Positions 10,836-23,713 of a stretch of 64,000 nt of DNA are shown piece after piece. The first letter of the stretch is position 1, and each line of letters begins with the position of its first letter. The notes under the pieces are model-generated. The model worked only from the letters and a program-made list of their open reading frames with translations, made no database searches and was not told the origin of the DNA. The DNA is from Microbotryum silenes-acaulis (Eukaryota; Basidiomycota; Microbotryomycetes; Microbotryales; Microbotryaceae), in contig QPFY01000022.1 in NCBI GenBank assembly GCA_003665825.1, forward strand, positions 1 to 64,000, in the 5' to 3' direction. The position numbers and the translations under genes were made by a program.

Positions 10836-12674
10836 AGCTGCGGAAGAGGGTGTTTGTGACCAGCGTCCGTGCGTGTGCTGATGGACTTGGTGCGGATTCC
10901 CTCCACGAAGAAGGCTTCGGATGACGCACTGGGATTGGTAGACTGTTGAGCTTCCGCTGCTGGCTGAAAGCGAGCGACCCGCGCGGGCTCTCGACGGCAG
11001 TAGCGGGCGGTCCGCTTTGGCGCTCCCGCTTCCCCCACGCTCCGGGTCGTCGGCGTGGGGGACGCTTGCGCTCGATGTCCGCCCACTGCATCGTTTGGCG
11101 CTGTAGAGCCTGAGTCGGCCATTCCGGTCAAGTTGGAGCTTCAAGGAGAAGTCGCTTCCGGTCACAACAAAGGACTAGTCAACAGCTGAGTTAGACCTGG
11201 CCAGGAATGTAAGGGAATGTACGCCGGTTTATGACAGGGCCGACAAAAAAGGGACCCAGTTACGTACTGCGGGAGGGCGAAAGTCACGTGAACAGATCAC
11301 CTGGCGTGGGGTGACGTCCAATTCTGACTGGAGCGGAAATAGAAACACCCCGCCTTTCTGCGCGCCAAATTTGGGTCAGCAGACACGTCACAGTTGGAGC
11401 CAGTCGTCGAGCGCGTTGTAGATCGTGCACCAGCTCCCTTCCATCATCGGCCGCTTGACTGTCAACTCCGACCGCGAGTGGCAAGGGCAAAGCCGACCAG
11501 ACGACTACGCGGCGAGTCGACGACGCGCGAGTCGGCAAGTCGCCGCGGTTGGAGGGGCGGAGCTTCATCTGCGAGATGTCGTGCACTTGCGTTTCGTCAG
11601 GGGCTTTTCAAGGGCGGAACAGTGCCGCTCTGCCGCTCTTGGACCAGCCTTTGGATCCCGAGAGGGCAGAACCGGAACAACCCGTTCTTTCAAAAAGTGC
11701 CGCTCATGAATTTCCAAGTATAGAACCTCAGCGTCTCCTTTTGTCATGTGAACGAGAGGAGGAGATGTAGAATTTTTGCCGAAGCTCCAAGCGCAAGATC
11801 AAGATCCGGGGCCACGCGCTCTCCGGCCTTGATCGCTTTCCAAGCACGGGAAAGACGAGACATGACGGGCCCACATGGCTGTCAAAACCACGAGCACGTG
11901 ACAGGAAACAAGTGCACCAAAAGAACGAGCGTCAAGTCGGCGCCTCTGCCGCGGCACTCAGGTCTTTCAAGACCACCAACAAGTGGTCTGTGTCGCTCGG
12001 TCAGCGCTTTCGAACACCCAAGAACCGACTCGGAAATCAGAACGGACTAGCCCGGTGGGGGGGGGGGGCGTTGGAGTGATCGGCGCCAGAGCGGGGCGAA
12101 CCACTCACTAACCAGCGATCTTCCCCACGCTTCCTCGCCAAAGTGGTAACCCCGACCCCCACATTCAATTTTTGCGCAGGAAAAACCCACAGGCAAGCAC
12201 TGCACGGGGCGTCGGGCATGTGCTTTCGGCGCTTCGATACCGCTGTGGGGTGAGCCAAAAACCAGTTTCTTTCGTGGGTGCAAAAAAAGGTGGGCCTGAT
12301 CCCGGGGTCATTTCAGCCAGGTCCCACCAGTGCCACCACTCCACACCCGGGCGATTCCCTCCCATTGAATCGGGCGCGGGGTCTGTGCTTCTTCTCCTCC
12401 TGCTTACTCCACACGTTTCCTGCCCCATAGTTTTCAAGATCCCGACTTGGAGTCCAGGACTTGTGCCTAACTCGTCTCTTTACCTCCTAACCTCAACTTC
12501 GACTCGGACTGCCTTTCCGTTCGACGCGCTCGAACTCTGTCTCGACTTGCCGCGATCGACTAGCGCACCTCGTCTCCTCACCTCTCAGCACCTCCGAGTT
12601 TCAGACGACAGCTGCTCTCTCGCTCTCTCTCACTCTCACTTCGCCCCTTGACCCGAGATCCACACTTTGCCAAA
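10836..12674. promoter_or_regulatory. Divergent promoter region between the lactonase-type gene and the sugar transporter
   Basis: No coding region is recognised in 1.8 kb. Several GTGGGG/CCCCAC-type elements (near 11305, 12057-12070 and 12245) resemble carbon-catabolite-repressor (Mig1/CreA-type) sites and would suit the transporter, but this is inference. A G-run of ten or more lies at 12057-12069. A pyrimidine-rich 5' leader with CTCTCTCGCTCTCTCT precedes ATG 12675. Confidence 0.4.
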
Positions 12675-14827
12675 ATGGGAATATCTCCGGCCCTCTTCAA
12701 CATTGCGTTGCTCACTTCGCTGAGTTTCATGCTCATCGGATGTAAGTGCCTCCCCTTCTTTGGTCCCTGATTTGCAACAGACGGCAACGTCCGTCGTAGT
12801 CGCGGATCCTCACGTGTTGGTTGTGCCCTGCGAGGCAGGCCGGCAGTCGCTCCTGCGTTCACGTGCCCGAAATGGATTTTACGTACCCGAGGCTGACCCG
12901 GTTGCGTCTCCCGCCCGTCCTTCTCTTGACATGATATAGATGACAATGGTGTCATTGGTGGTCTCACCGGCACAACGTCATGGAACAAGACGTTCGACAG
13001 CCCGTCTGGGTCCACGCTTTCGACCATTGGTGAGTGGCCATGCAACGGTTCCCCCCTCGCCAGTCACGGGATGCCAGCGAGGCGTTCCCGACTGTCTGCT
13101 GCCGGCAGCTGGCAGACCTCCGCCGATCGGCAAGGGTCCGGCCCGGTCGAGCGCATAGGCCTCCTCTGATCATCACAGTCGACTGAATTCGGTACTGTTA
13201 TCTTGTCTTGTGATGTACAGTCGCTATCTACGAAGTCGGCTGCTTCTTCGGTAAGTGCCCGAATCTGATCTCCCGGCACCACCGCCGGTGATCGATGCGC
13301 GGTTCGCTCACCTGATTTTCTATTGCCTCCTGTTTCCTTCAACCGACTTCCCTCCTGTGACGCATATACTCCTGATCAGGTGCTGTCATTGCCTTGTCCA
13401 TCGGTGAACGCCTTGTAAGTATTATCTGCACAGCTACCACAGTCAATGTTCCGCGATCGGGTAGCTGACCGGTGCCAACTTTTTCACTCCTAGGGCCGAA
13501 AAAAGTCGCTCTCCGTTGGTGCCGTCTTGATGACCGCCGGCGCTCTCCTCCAAGGTCTGGCCTATGGCAAGCCGCAACTCATCGTAGGCCGTATCGTATC
13601 CGGTCTCGGCATGGGTCTCATTAACTCGACTGCCCCTGTCCTGCAAGCCGAGGTCTCGCCCAAGGCCTCGCGTGGTCGCTATGTCTGCGCGCAACTCTCG
13701 ACTCTCAACTTTGGTATCTTCCTCGCTTACTGGCTCGACTACGGAACAACACGGCACTACACCACCTCGTTCGCGTTCCGCTTCCCTCTCTTGTTCCAAC
13801 TCGTCATCATCGTTCCCATCTTCGTGCTCTCGTTCATCGTCAAGGAGTCGCCTCGATGGCTCGCCAACCACGGTCGTGATGAGGAGGCCCTCGCCGTCGT
13901 CGCCGCGCTCAAGGGCGTCGATATCTCGTCTGCCGAGGCTCGCGAGTCGTACCAGGAAATCGCCGATGCGGTCGCATACGAGAAGGCGGTTATGGTCACG
14001 GGCTGGAAGCAAATGTTCGCCAACGACGAGATGGGCACCCGCCGCCGCTTGTTAATCGCGTGCTCGATCCAGTTCTTCCAGCAACTCGGCGGTATCAATG
14101 CCATCATCTACTACGCCAACTTCCTCTTCTCCAACTCTCTCGGCTTCGACAATGACAAGGCGTCGTTGCTCTCGGGTGCTCTCTTCACCGTTTTCTTTGG
14201 CATGAGTGTGAGTCGAGGGAAGCAATTGCAGCTTGGGTGTTGAAAACCCTTTGACTGATGAGTGACCGATTAACTCTTGTGACTCAGTTCGTCCCCTGGG
14301 CCCTCATCGACAGCTTGGGCCGCAAGCCCCTGCTCCTCGGTTCCATCACCGGCATGGGCATCATCTTTGCGTGCATGTGCGGTGCGACCCACCAGATCCA
14401 GTACAAGGCCGCCAATTCGCACGGTATGGGCATCTTTGCGGTCGTGCTCGCGTTCCTGTACCTTTCGTTCTTCACGATCGGGTTCCAAGCCACCGTTTGG
14501 GTCTACCCTCCCGAAATCTTGCCTCTTCGCATCCGCGCCAAGGGTACGGCGCTCGCGACGTGCTGCAACTGGATCATCAACTTCACCGTCGTCGAGATCT
14601 TCCCGATCGCGATCGACAATATTGGATGGAAGACATACATCATCTTCTGCGTCTTTAACTTTTCGTTCGTACCTGTCATCTACCTCTTCTACCCCGAGAC
14701 CAAGGGCAAGAGTCTGGAGGAGATTGATCTTTTGTTCAGCAAGACCCATGCGACCAACATCCACGAAGCCAAGGCCGAGAGGATCGAGCACCGCGAGGAC
14801 GCCAAGACCGAGATCTCGAGCGTTTAG
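12675..14827 (+). CDS. MFS sugar (hexose-type) transporter
   Basis: Plasma-membrane sugar porter of the major facilitator superfamily, probably a proton symporter. Exons 12675-12741, 12940-13029, 13221-13250, 13380-13414, 13494-14207 and 14288-14827 sum to 1476 nt (491 aa), with all splice sites GT-AG. Sugar-porter signatures: YDNGVIGG after helix 1, ERLGRKKS in loop 2-3, KESPRWL at the end of helix 6, QQLGGINAIIYYA in helix 7, DSLGRKPLL in loop 8-9, and PETKGKSLEEID after helix 12. Twelve hydrophobic segments are consistent. The C-terminal cytosolic tail is charged. ATG 12675 is preceded by CAAA and leads straight into helix 1, so the N-terminal tail is very short for the family. Substrate specificity cannot be read from the sequence. 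Confidence 0.93.
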
Positions 14828-15346
14828 AAACATGGACCCGGTATGGAGGAGATTTCATTGTACCAAGGATGAAGAGTGCGTTTTCGCTCTGAATTACCAA
14901 GCAGGAGGGAATTACAAGGGATTATAGGGGTTTTCCTGGCTCTTCCTTCTTGGACTTGGGGGGTACTTTTTCCCTCCGTCGTTCGTGTTTGTCTTGTCTC
15001 TGTGAATGTTCGGGACTCTCTTCGACTTGGGGTTTTTTTTTTGATCATGATGCAATCCCGACTTTTTTTCAATACCTCATCATTGTCCAAATCGGTTCGG
15101 TCGACATCAACATAAGCAGCGCTGTCGAATACTAACTTGCGCGGACTCTCTTGCTGACTTGTGTCCGTCGCCGCGACCTCGCCCTCGCAGGCGCCGTCGT
15201 CCAGCAAGCGAGCCGCTGCTTTGACTTTCCCCCTCTTCTCAATCTCGCCTCGCCTCGCCTCGCCTCCCTCCCTTCAGAGGGCTCCAGCCGGGCGTAAGAG
15301 TGACAGTCTTACTACCCCACCCCTTTTTTCTCGAGTCAAAGAAACG
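14828..15346. other. Intergenic, 3' end of the transporter and promoter of RPC1
   Basis: CT-rich, with several T-runs (15029-15038, 15062-15069). No gene is recognised. Confidence 0.5.
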
Positions 15347-18300
15347 ATGGTCAAGGCTTTGGTGCAAGATGCGGCGCCGAAGAGGATGTGAGTACTTGGC
15401 CGGAGCTCGGCGTGGGGGGTCCGTAGTGGTGGATGGTGGTGGGTGGGGTGGGGCTGTGCGTGGAAGGATGGGGCTCTACAGGCTGATCAGTTGTGGAGCA
15501 GGAGACTCGGGAGGAGAACATCAGCGCCGGGGAGCACGCCCGATAGCACTTGGCCCAACAAGTGCTAGCCCCTTACACATTCCATGATGTACCGTTACAA
15601 GTGCTGATCGCTGTCCCATCCTTCGTACCCCCTCGGCTCGCACCAACTCTGGCCCACCTCCGGTCGACGCGCAACTTCCACTTCGCAGCAAGCACATTCA
15701 GTTCTCGGTGCTGTCCTCGCAAGAGATCGTCGCCATCTCCGAGTTCGAAGCCAACCAACGCGATCTCTACAAGGCAGAGGACCGCGCGCCCGTACCCCAT
15801 GGTGTGCTCGACCGTCGCTTGGGCACGAGCAACAAGACCGATCGCTGCGAAACCTGTGGACTTGCGCTCGCGGACTGCGTAGGCCATCATGCGTACATCA
15901 AGTTGGTCCTGCCCGTGTTTCATATTGGTTACTTTCGTCATTGCTTGAACATGCTTCAGTCGATCTGCAAGGTGCGTTCCGGAGCACACACACGAGCAGC
16001 CAGCTCCGCGCGCCAAAGTTGACAGGCCCGGCCCCATTCGGTCCTGTACAGAACTGCTCTAGGGTGCTCTTGGATGCGTCCGAGTACCGTCGCTTCCTCG
16101 CTCTCTTCCGTCGCCCCAACCTCGACACCCTCACCCTCTCGGCCCTCTCGCGCCAACTACAAACCCAGTGCCGCAAGTGCGCCATCTGCCCTTACTGCGG
16201 CTCCATCAACGGCGTCGTCAAAAAGATCGGACCCATGCGCATCGGACACGAAAAGTTTCGAGGTCGCAACAAGACGCGCGAAGTCGGTCATGACGGATCC
16301 CAAGAGACCGCGGGAACGTATGCGACCTGGCGAGCCATGTTCAACGAATCGATCCACGAAACGAAGGACTTGGCCCCGCACATCGACAAGGCCGTCGAGG
16401 ACCTCAACCCTTTGAAGGTGCTCAACTTGTTCCAGAAGATCTTGCCGGATGATTGCGAGTTGTTGGGTTTGGACCCGAGCGTAGCCCGACCGGAGGAGTT
16501 CTTGTGGCAGTACATCTCGGTGCCGCCGGTGTGCATTCGTCCTTCGGTGGCGCAGGAAGCGGCGACGAACGAGGACGACATTACGGTCAAGTTGACCGAG
16601 ATTATCTTCATCAATGCCGTCATCAAGACGGGTCTAGTCAAAGGTGTGACGACGCAGAACTTGATGGTGAGTGCCAAGCATAGAGTTACAGCCGGCCTAC
16701 AGCGTGAAGGTCGAGCTGAGATAACCGCTTGTGCTTCCAGGAACAATGGGAGTTCCTTCAACTCGCCGTCGCAACCTACATCAACTCCGAGCTCCCCGGT
16801 ATCCCGACGACGATCGGCCAGAAACCGATACGAGGCTTCTGCCAACGTCTCAAGGGTAAACAAGGTCGATTCCGTGGCAACTTGTCGGGGAAACGGGTCG
16901 ATTTCTCCGCGCGTACGGTCATCTCCCCCGATCCCAACTTGCAGATCGACCAAGTCGCCGTCCCCGAACGCATTGCCAAGGTCTTGACCTTCCCCGATCG
17001 AGTCACACCCCACAATATTGAGCGACTACGACAGGCCATCAGGAATGGGCATGACGTGCATCCCGGAGCGAACTTTGTTTTGGCTGGTGGCTCGGAGACG
17101 TTCAAAAAGTTCCTCAAGTTTGGGGATCGCGATATGATGGCCGATCGATTGAGGATCGGGGATATCGTCGAGAGGCATCTTCGGGATGACGAGTAAGTGG
17201 TTGAGAACTAGCCATCGTGGACCTTCTCCACAGTGGCTGAGTGCGGTCCAGTTTCGCTTTCACAGTATCGTCTTGTTCAATCGACAACCGAGTTTGCATC
17301 GCCTGTCGATCCTGTCGCATCGCGTCAAGGTCCGCCCCTGGCGAACGTTCCGCTTGAACGAATGCGTGTGCACGCCTTACAACGCCGATTTCGACGGCGA
17401 CGAAATGAACCTGCACGTCCCGCAGACCGAGGAGGCGCGCACGGAGGCGTTCCAGTTGATGAACATCAAGCGCAACCTCGTCACGCCTCGTAACGGAGAG
17501 CCCATCATCGCCGCGACGCAGGATTTCATCACGGGCTGTTTCCTCATCACGCGTCGCGATACGTTCTTCAACCGACAGGAATTTGTGCAGATCTGCTCGT
17601 ACCTCCAGGATGCGGATCTGCACATCGACTTGCCCCCACCGACGATCATCAAGCCGCAACGCTTATGGACGGGAAAGCAAGTGTTCAACGTGCTCATGCG
17701 CCCCAACAAGAGTTCGAACGTGTTGGTCAACCTCGAATGCAAGAACAAGACCTTTGAGAAGCCTCGCGCGGGCGAGATTCCCGACATGTCCCCCAACGAT
17801 GGGTACCTCGTCGTGCAAAACTCGGAGATCATGTGCGGCGTCATGGACAAGTCCACCGTCGGAGACGGGAACAAAAAGTCGGTCTTTGCCGTCATTCAAA
17901 GGGACTACGGAGCGGACGAAGCAGCGGCGGCGATGAACAAAATGGCCAAGTTGTGCGCGAGGTGGTTGGCCAATAAGGGCTTCTCGATCGGCATCAGCGA
18001 CGTCACGCCGGGGCAATCTCTACGTGCGCAGAAGGATCAGTTGGTCGAGACGGCCTATCAGGAATCGGCGATGTTGATCGAACAAGCCGCGACGGGCAAG
18101 TTGGAGAACCAACCTGGGTCCAATGTTGAAGAGACATTAGAATCGATGATTTCGGGGACGCTTTCGAGGGTCCGTGATAAGGTTGGAGAGATTTGTATGA
18201 CCGAGTTGAGTCGCAACAATGCGCCGTTGATCATGGCCACATGTGGTTCCAAAGGTCGGTCTTTCTTCCTTCGTGTGCCTAGACCAGCTGGAGATGATCG

Positions 18301-20786
18301 TTGACATGGCCCTTGCTCTCGAACAGGTTCCAAAATCAACGTCTCGCAGATGGTTGCGTGTGTCGGACAACAGATCATCGCTGGTAATCGTGTCCCCAAC
18401 GGCTTCCAAGATCGTTCCCTACCCCATTTCCCGAAAGGAGCCAAGGATCCACCTGCGAAGGGTTTCGTGCGCAACTCGTTCTACTCTGGCTTACTCGCGA
18501 CCGAGTTCTTGTTCCATGCCATTTCGGGTCGCGAAGGTCTGGTCGATACGGCCGTCAAGACCGCCGAAACGGGCTACATGGCTCGTCGATTGATGAAAGC
18601 GCTTGAGGATCTATCGAGTCGGTACGATCGATCGGTTCGAAATGCGACGGGTGGTGTTGTCCAATTCGTTTATGGTGATGATGGTCTGGATCCGGCCAAC
18701 CTTGAGGCGGAGGGTAAGCCTGTCGCTTACGAGCGTACGTGGTCGCACGCCAAAGCGCTCGAATTGCGTATCGAGGATGAGGGTCTGTTGCCCTACGAGA
18801 TCCTCCAAGTCGTCGATCAACAGTTGGCGACACCGTACTTTACGACGGCTTGCTCGGAAGAGTTCTTGAGAGAGGTGCGCGAGTTCATTCATGATCAGTT
18901 GGTGTTGCCCGCGGCGATGATTCGGGAGAGGTACAAGATGGATGCGGGGTTGAAGCCGTTGGGACCCAAGTCGATGGCGGCGCCGAAGAGGGGCAAGGCA
19001 GCGGAGAAGCAGGAGAAGGACAAAGCTGGCGGTAAGTGTTGATTCTGTTCAGGAACCGCGCTGAGAGGCTTTGATACTGATCTCCTTGCTTGTTGTCTTT
19101 TTTTTTCACTTGCGCAGCATTCGAGCTCGCGATCGTCAACAACAAGACCAAGATCACGGAGGCCCAGATCAAGACCTTTTTGCAGTTGTGCTGGACCAAA
19201 TACGTCAAGGCCAAGATCGAACCTGGTCAGTCGTGTCGGCTCATCGTGCTGCATGTATTGCACTCTTGCTGAGATGCGACCTTTTCGCGATGACAAAGGC
19301 ACGGCCGTCGGTGCGATCGGTGCGCAGTCAATTGGAGAACCGGGTACGCAGATGACGCTCAAGACTTTCCATTTCGCCGGTGTCGCGTCCATGAACGTCA
19401 CCCTTGGTGTACCGCGCATCAAGGAGATCATCAACGCCGCCAAGTCCATCTCGACGCCCATCATCTCGGCCAAACTTGCCAAGAACGACGACGAGCGCGC
19501 GGCGAGGATCGTCAAAGCTAGGATCGAGAAGACATATCTTGGTGATGTGAGTTCTGCCTGAAGGGCGTGCAATTATTTTGTTCAAGGGTGTTGCTCATGA
19601 TTCGAGTTTCGTACCACAGATTGCTTCCGTTGTGGCCGGCAATTATCAGCAAGACCAGCTGTTCGTTAGCGTGCAGATCGATATGAACGCCGTCTATCGA
19701 CTCCAGGTGAGCGGGCTTCCATTTGATCTGACTCGTGGTATAATGTCCTGCTCGAGCTCACATCTTTCGTGATGATCGCCACAGCTCGAAGTCACCCTCG
19801 ATAGCATCCGTGATTCCATCATCGCCGCGCCCAAGCTCAAGATCAAGGCCGACGTGAGCTTCTCTTTCTTCCGTCTCCGCATGTGCTTCAAAATAGAAGT
19901 GACTGATGACAATACATCCATGTGCTTCTGACAGGAGGTCACCGTGCGAAAGGACACAAACCAGGTCCACGTCTTTGCGCATCAGTTACCCGGGGCTTCA
20001 GAGGTCGCGTACCATCGTGTACTGTGGCTTCGAAGGGTTTTGCCCGGGGTTGCTGTCAAGGTGAGATGCCGAATGCCAATATGGGAGCTCAGGACATCGA
20101 AGACTGACCTGGTCTCATTTTTGCGACTTCGATAGGGTGTCGCCGGTCTGCAACGTGCCGTCATACAAGCGAATGCGATGGGCCAAAAGGAGCTGCTCGT
20201 CGAAGGTGAAGGCCTGCGCGAAGTCATGACGACCGACGGTGTGATTGGTACGCAAACGACGTCGAACCACATCATGGAAGTCGAGAAGGTGCTCGGGATT
20301 GAAGCTGCGCGAGCGTGCATCATCGGTCAGATCGACTACACCATGACGTCCCACGGTCTCGGTGTTGACCCTCGTCATCTCATGCTGCTCGGCGACGTCA
20401 TGTGCTTCAAGGGTGAAGTGCTCGGCATCACCCGCTTCGGTGTCGCCAAAATGAAGGACTCGGTCTTGATGCTGGCTTCTTTCGAAAAGACGACCGACCA
20501 CCTTTTCAACGCCGCCTTCAACGCGAGGAGGGATCCGATCCAAGGCGTTTCGGAATGCATCATCTTGGGCTCGCCGGCGAACAATGTCGGCTCGGCGATG
20601 CCGGCCTTGGTCGCGAAGAAACCCGTTTTGCCTAATCCGGTAGCGCTGGTGTTTGAGAAAGAGTACAGGGCTAGTGCGATCGCCGCGAGTTCGGGGACGA
20701 ATGGGGTGAATGGGATGGCGAGTGGGAAGGAGAGAAAGAAGACGGGGGGTGCGAGGGCGGCCGGATCTAGGTCGAAGAGGGCTTGA
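15347..20786 (+). CDS. RPC1: DNA-directed RNA polymerase III largest subunit (RPC1/RPC160)
   Basis: Catalytic largest subunit of RNA polymerase III, which transcribes tRNA, 5S rRNA and U6 genes in the nucleus. Twelve exons splice to 4374 nt (1457 aa, close to yeast Rpc160): 15347-15387, 15689-15971, 16052-16666, 16741-17192, 17266-18254, 18327-19031, 19118-19225, 19299-19546, 19620-19706, 19785-19853, 19935-20060 and 20136-20786. Key sites: PKRIKHIQF N-terminus; zinc site [26 protein letters not shown]; the lid/rudder region with [17 protein letters not shown]; the metal-A motif [10 protein letters not shown] near 17389; the bridge helix and trigger loop near 18430-18560 and 19310-19370 ([21 protein letters not shown]). 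The C-terminal Lys/Arg-rich tail is low complexity. No frame breaks occur. Intron 1 (301 nt) is the longest; the others are about 55-90 nt. The Pol III rather than Pol I/II call follows from PKRIKHIQF and overall length. Confidence 0.97.
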
Positions 20787-22813
20787 ATGGCATGGTCTCA
20801 ATTATGTTTCCTTTTTCTACGATCCGGTATTGTTGTAATATAAGAGAGTGATACCTGACGCAAGGTCGTGCAGCAACGCTCTAGACAGAGTCTGATCACT
20901 TGGTCGAGGTGCAGCGAGAGACTCGGGTTTCGAGTGCCAAGTCCCAGGCGGAGGTCGAAGTGACCGGCTCGCTCCGCACCGGTGCGGCAGTGCCAGTTCA
21001 GTCGGCGTCGACGTGCATGGGTGTGCATCAGTGTCCCTGGGCATGAACGGAGGATCTTTTGGGCTAAATCACCGGAAAGACCAATTGGAAAGCCTGTGCA
21101 ATGTTCTACACGTCTGTGCGGGTCCATGCATTGCACCCTAGGCCACCGGGTCCAGGGGGAAAAGGACACGACTGCTTGTGGCGCCGAGGCAACGAATTCG
21201 GCTAATGTGCGTATAGGTGCATACATCGTGATGCATGCTCGTTCACTTGCGTTGTAGTGGAAGAGCAAGGTCTTTGGAGTACCTTCGATCATGTCCAAGA
21301 GCTCGGATCCATGGCGTTCGTAATTTTTTGATCACTGCAGTGCCACGGCGACTTTTTGCGATGAAGTCGACCTCGGAGCGGACATAGATTTTCACTCAGA
21401 GGCTTGCCTCCATTGTATAGGCTCATGCACTCACCCCCGGGTCCCCCTTAACAATCAAGGTACTCATAGTGCCCCCATGACAAACCCACTCCACCAGACG
21501 CATTCCACCAAACGCAGTTTGAAAAAGTGATCATGCTGCTCTGGCTAGTCTTCCTGTGTCTCTTGGCCAAGATGGACGCAGTTGGGTTCCCAAGTTGTAG
21601 CCAACCACTTAAGATCATTACTGCAAGTATGAATCGGTCATTTTTTTTTCCATCAGAAATATCTGATTCACAGGCTTTGGCACTCAGGACAACATCGGCA
21701 GCTTCCGTTAACGCTCGACGGGGGACCAACCCACCGAGGCCCGTCAAAATCTATTTCGGGCACATTCGGTAGCATCTTTTTGGTCTTCGTTCGGCGTCGG
21801 TTCGGTTTGTGATTTTCTGTCGCCATGCGGTGTCTACCAACTTGGACGGGCCGCGGCACCCATCAGCACTAGGGCTAGTTCGCTTCCATTTATTACGAGA
21901 CCGGGACAGGCCGATTGTTGGGTCCGAAGGCTAGCTTCGCCGTTTCGGACCCTTCATGTTGTACCCACGGGCACCTTTGGAGGAAGCGAGAGGAGTCAGT
22001 GTTGTCCAATCGAAAGACACGGTACAGGCTCGGACCTATAATCAGACTAAAGTGGGAGGAATGTCAACAGGCCCCTTTGCTGCGGCGAATGCTCGGCGGC
22101 CCACCAACTGTGCGCCAAGAAACACGCGCAGTCAATCGGGGCTCTGATGTGTGTTACTTCCATTTTCGTATGACCGTGTCTCTGTTCCTGATTACATCAA
22201 GTAAACCAAAAAATTAGGTAGACGAATGAAAACCGCACTAGAGAATGGGAAGTCGGACGTGTGGGTCTGAGCTTTGCTCGGTACCTACCGCGCCGATTGA
22301 GTAACAACGAGGTTATGCGTCGTCCGCCCGAGGCCCCCGCGCTACTGGGACCTCGCTGAATGGGAGCAGCTTTGGGTGGTTATCCTTTTTTCAGCTCATC
22401 GTAGCGTTGGACTAACCGGCCAAGACTGTAGGTGGACCAAGCGTTTGGAAGACCTAGGTCAAACACACTCAGGTGAGACTCTATCGAGACTCGAGCGCCT
22501 CGGTGTAGCTCGGTGTCTCGGAAATGACCGCCGCTATAGGGGTCGACACCGCCAGGGCTGTGCGTGCGAGAGGATGTCCGTTCAATCTCAGCGATCCAAC
22601 CGGTTCCCGGCTCGGTCGGCATCGCATCAGATGCTTGGGATATTCATAGTGATTGATGGCATTCCACTGTGATAGCCGCCACGTATTTCGCGGGAAATGT
22701 CCCAAACCAGAGCTGTTCAGTGCCCTGGCCCGGTGCATCATTGGCCCGACCCAACCACACTGCGCGCCTGCGATTGGTACTATAAAGACGATCCTAAGGT
22801 ACCGGCACTGGTT
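20787..22813. other. Intergenic, no gene recognised
   Basis: About 2 kb with only short open frames lacking recognisable motifs. It marks the transition from the gene-rich left part to repeat-rich DNA. Confidence 0.5.
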
Positions 22814-23108
22814 AGCTTGGCTAGTCGCCGACCCCTGAACGCGGGGAAACCCTAGGGCCCTAGCCCCGGCGACGTCCAAATTGTCTCGAATTGGCCGTTT
22901 TCCCTGTTGTCTAGCTGACGTGCCCAATTTCAGTCAGCCCGGATCCGTGCCACCACGGGCGACTGTCGTCTCTTTCCTTCCCTTTCCCGTGTGCTCTCAT
23001 AATTAAATCCTTCCTTTCCTTTCCTTTTCTGTGCGCTCTCATAATCAAATCACCACTCATCAAGACTCCGCTTCCAGCGTGTCAAACCTCCAAGCCTCGG
23101 CACGAAAC
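22814..23108 (+). promoter_or_regulatory. Conserved promoter block of the secreted-protein family, copy 1
   Basis: Starts with a segment containing CGCCGACCCCTGAACGCGG and runs to the ATG. It ends with a CT-rich tract, a CTCATAA(T/C)CAAATC(A/T)CCACTCA element and a CCTCCAAGCC motif just before CACGAAACATGG. The same order of elements precedes the ATG of the copies at 38219 and 44973 and appears inverted at 56696-56985. A TATA-like ACTATAAAG lies just upstream, near 22780. Confidence 0.65.
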
Positions 23109-23713
23109 ATGGTCCGCTCCCATCTCCTGGCACTCGTCGCAGTCGCGTTCGCTGTCCAAGCCCCTTCGGCGCTGGCAGCAAACTCCGACTTAGATTGTCA
23201 AAACAACGCCGACAAGAGGGTATCCTTCGTGCGTGCTGGTATGGTTCTGAAATCATTGCCGGTTTCCGGTTTTTGCGAACTGACTTCCATGCCCTCATGA
23301 AAACCTTCCATCGCAGCGTGGCCGCACCTGTGCACAAATTAAGCAATTGCCTGGCGGCTTATACGGTGCCCAGTGCTTCTGTGGAAATCAGCTTTGGTTA
23401 CGAGAATACAATACATGCCGTGGACATGGTGCGTGGTTGCGTCCTTGACGACATGATGCCACTTTCGGTCTTGAAGTTTCTTACATATCCTATTTTTGGT
23501 GTCCTCGGCACTTCAGCAATGGATCCGCAATCGCAAAAACAGCGCGATCAGGTGTGCGTTCCAGTATCACGAATGCACCGTTTTAGTAGCACGCCCGGTG
23601 AGCCTGCTTGACCTTCTCAAGCACGACGAGCAAGCGTTTTGTAGGACGCGTCTGTGCCGTAACTGACGATTATCATGATGATCATTGGAAACGCGGCAGG
23701 CGCGGAAAAGTGA
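23109..23713 (+). CDS. Small secreted cysteine-containing protein, family copy 1
   Basis: Function unknown. Four exons: 23109-23228, 23317-23428, 23517-23597 and 23700-23713 (327 nt, 108 aa). Introns have phases 0, 1, 1 and GTGCGT or GTGAGC donors. The N-terminus MVRSHLLALVAVAFAVQA is a signal peptide ending near SALA. The mature part is short. Exon 2 carries the family pattern C-x(~14)-C-x-C-x(~10)-C around YGAQCFCGNQLW. The fourth exon gives only GAEK. The same four-exon plan and phases occur in copy 2 (38219). By eye introns match other copies better than exons do. There is no match to a family I know, and WSC- or CFEM-like folds are not supported. It could be an effector-like or cell-wall protein; that is inference. 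Confidence 0.7.

Noticed and set aside
14270..14833. Long antisense open frame opposite the sugar transporter's last exon
   Set aside because: It is the codon-bias shadow of a well supported exon; charged, repetitive composition and no motif.
23317..23428. WSC or CFEM domain in the secreted family
   Set aside because: The GxQCFCGN-like stretch recalls WSC, but Cys number and spacing do not fit either domain.
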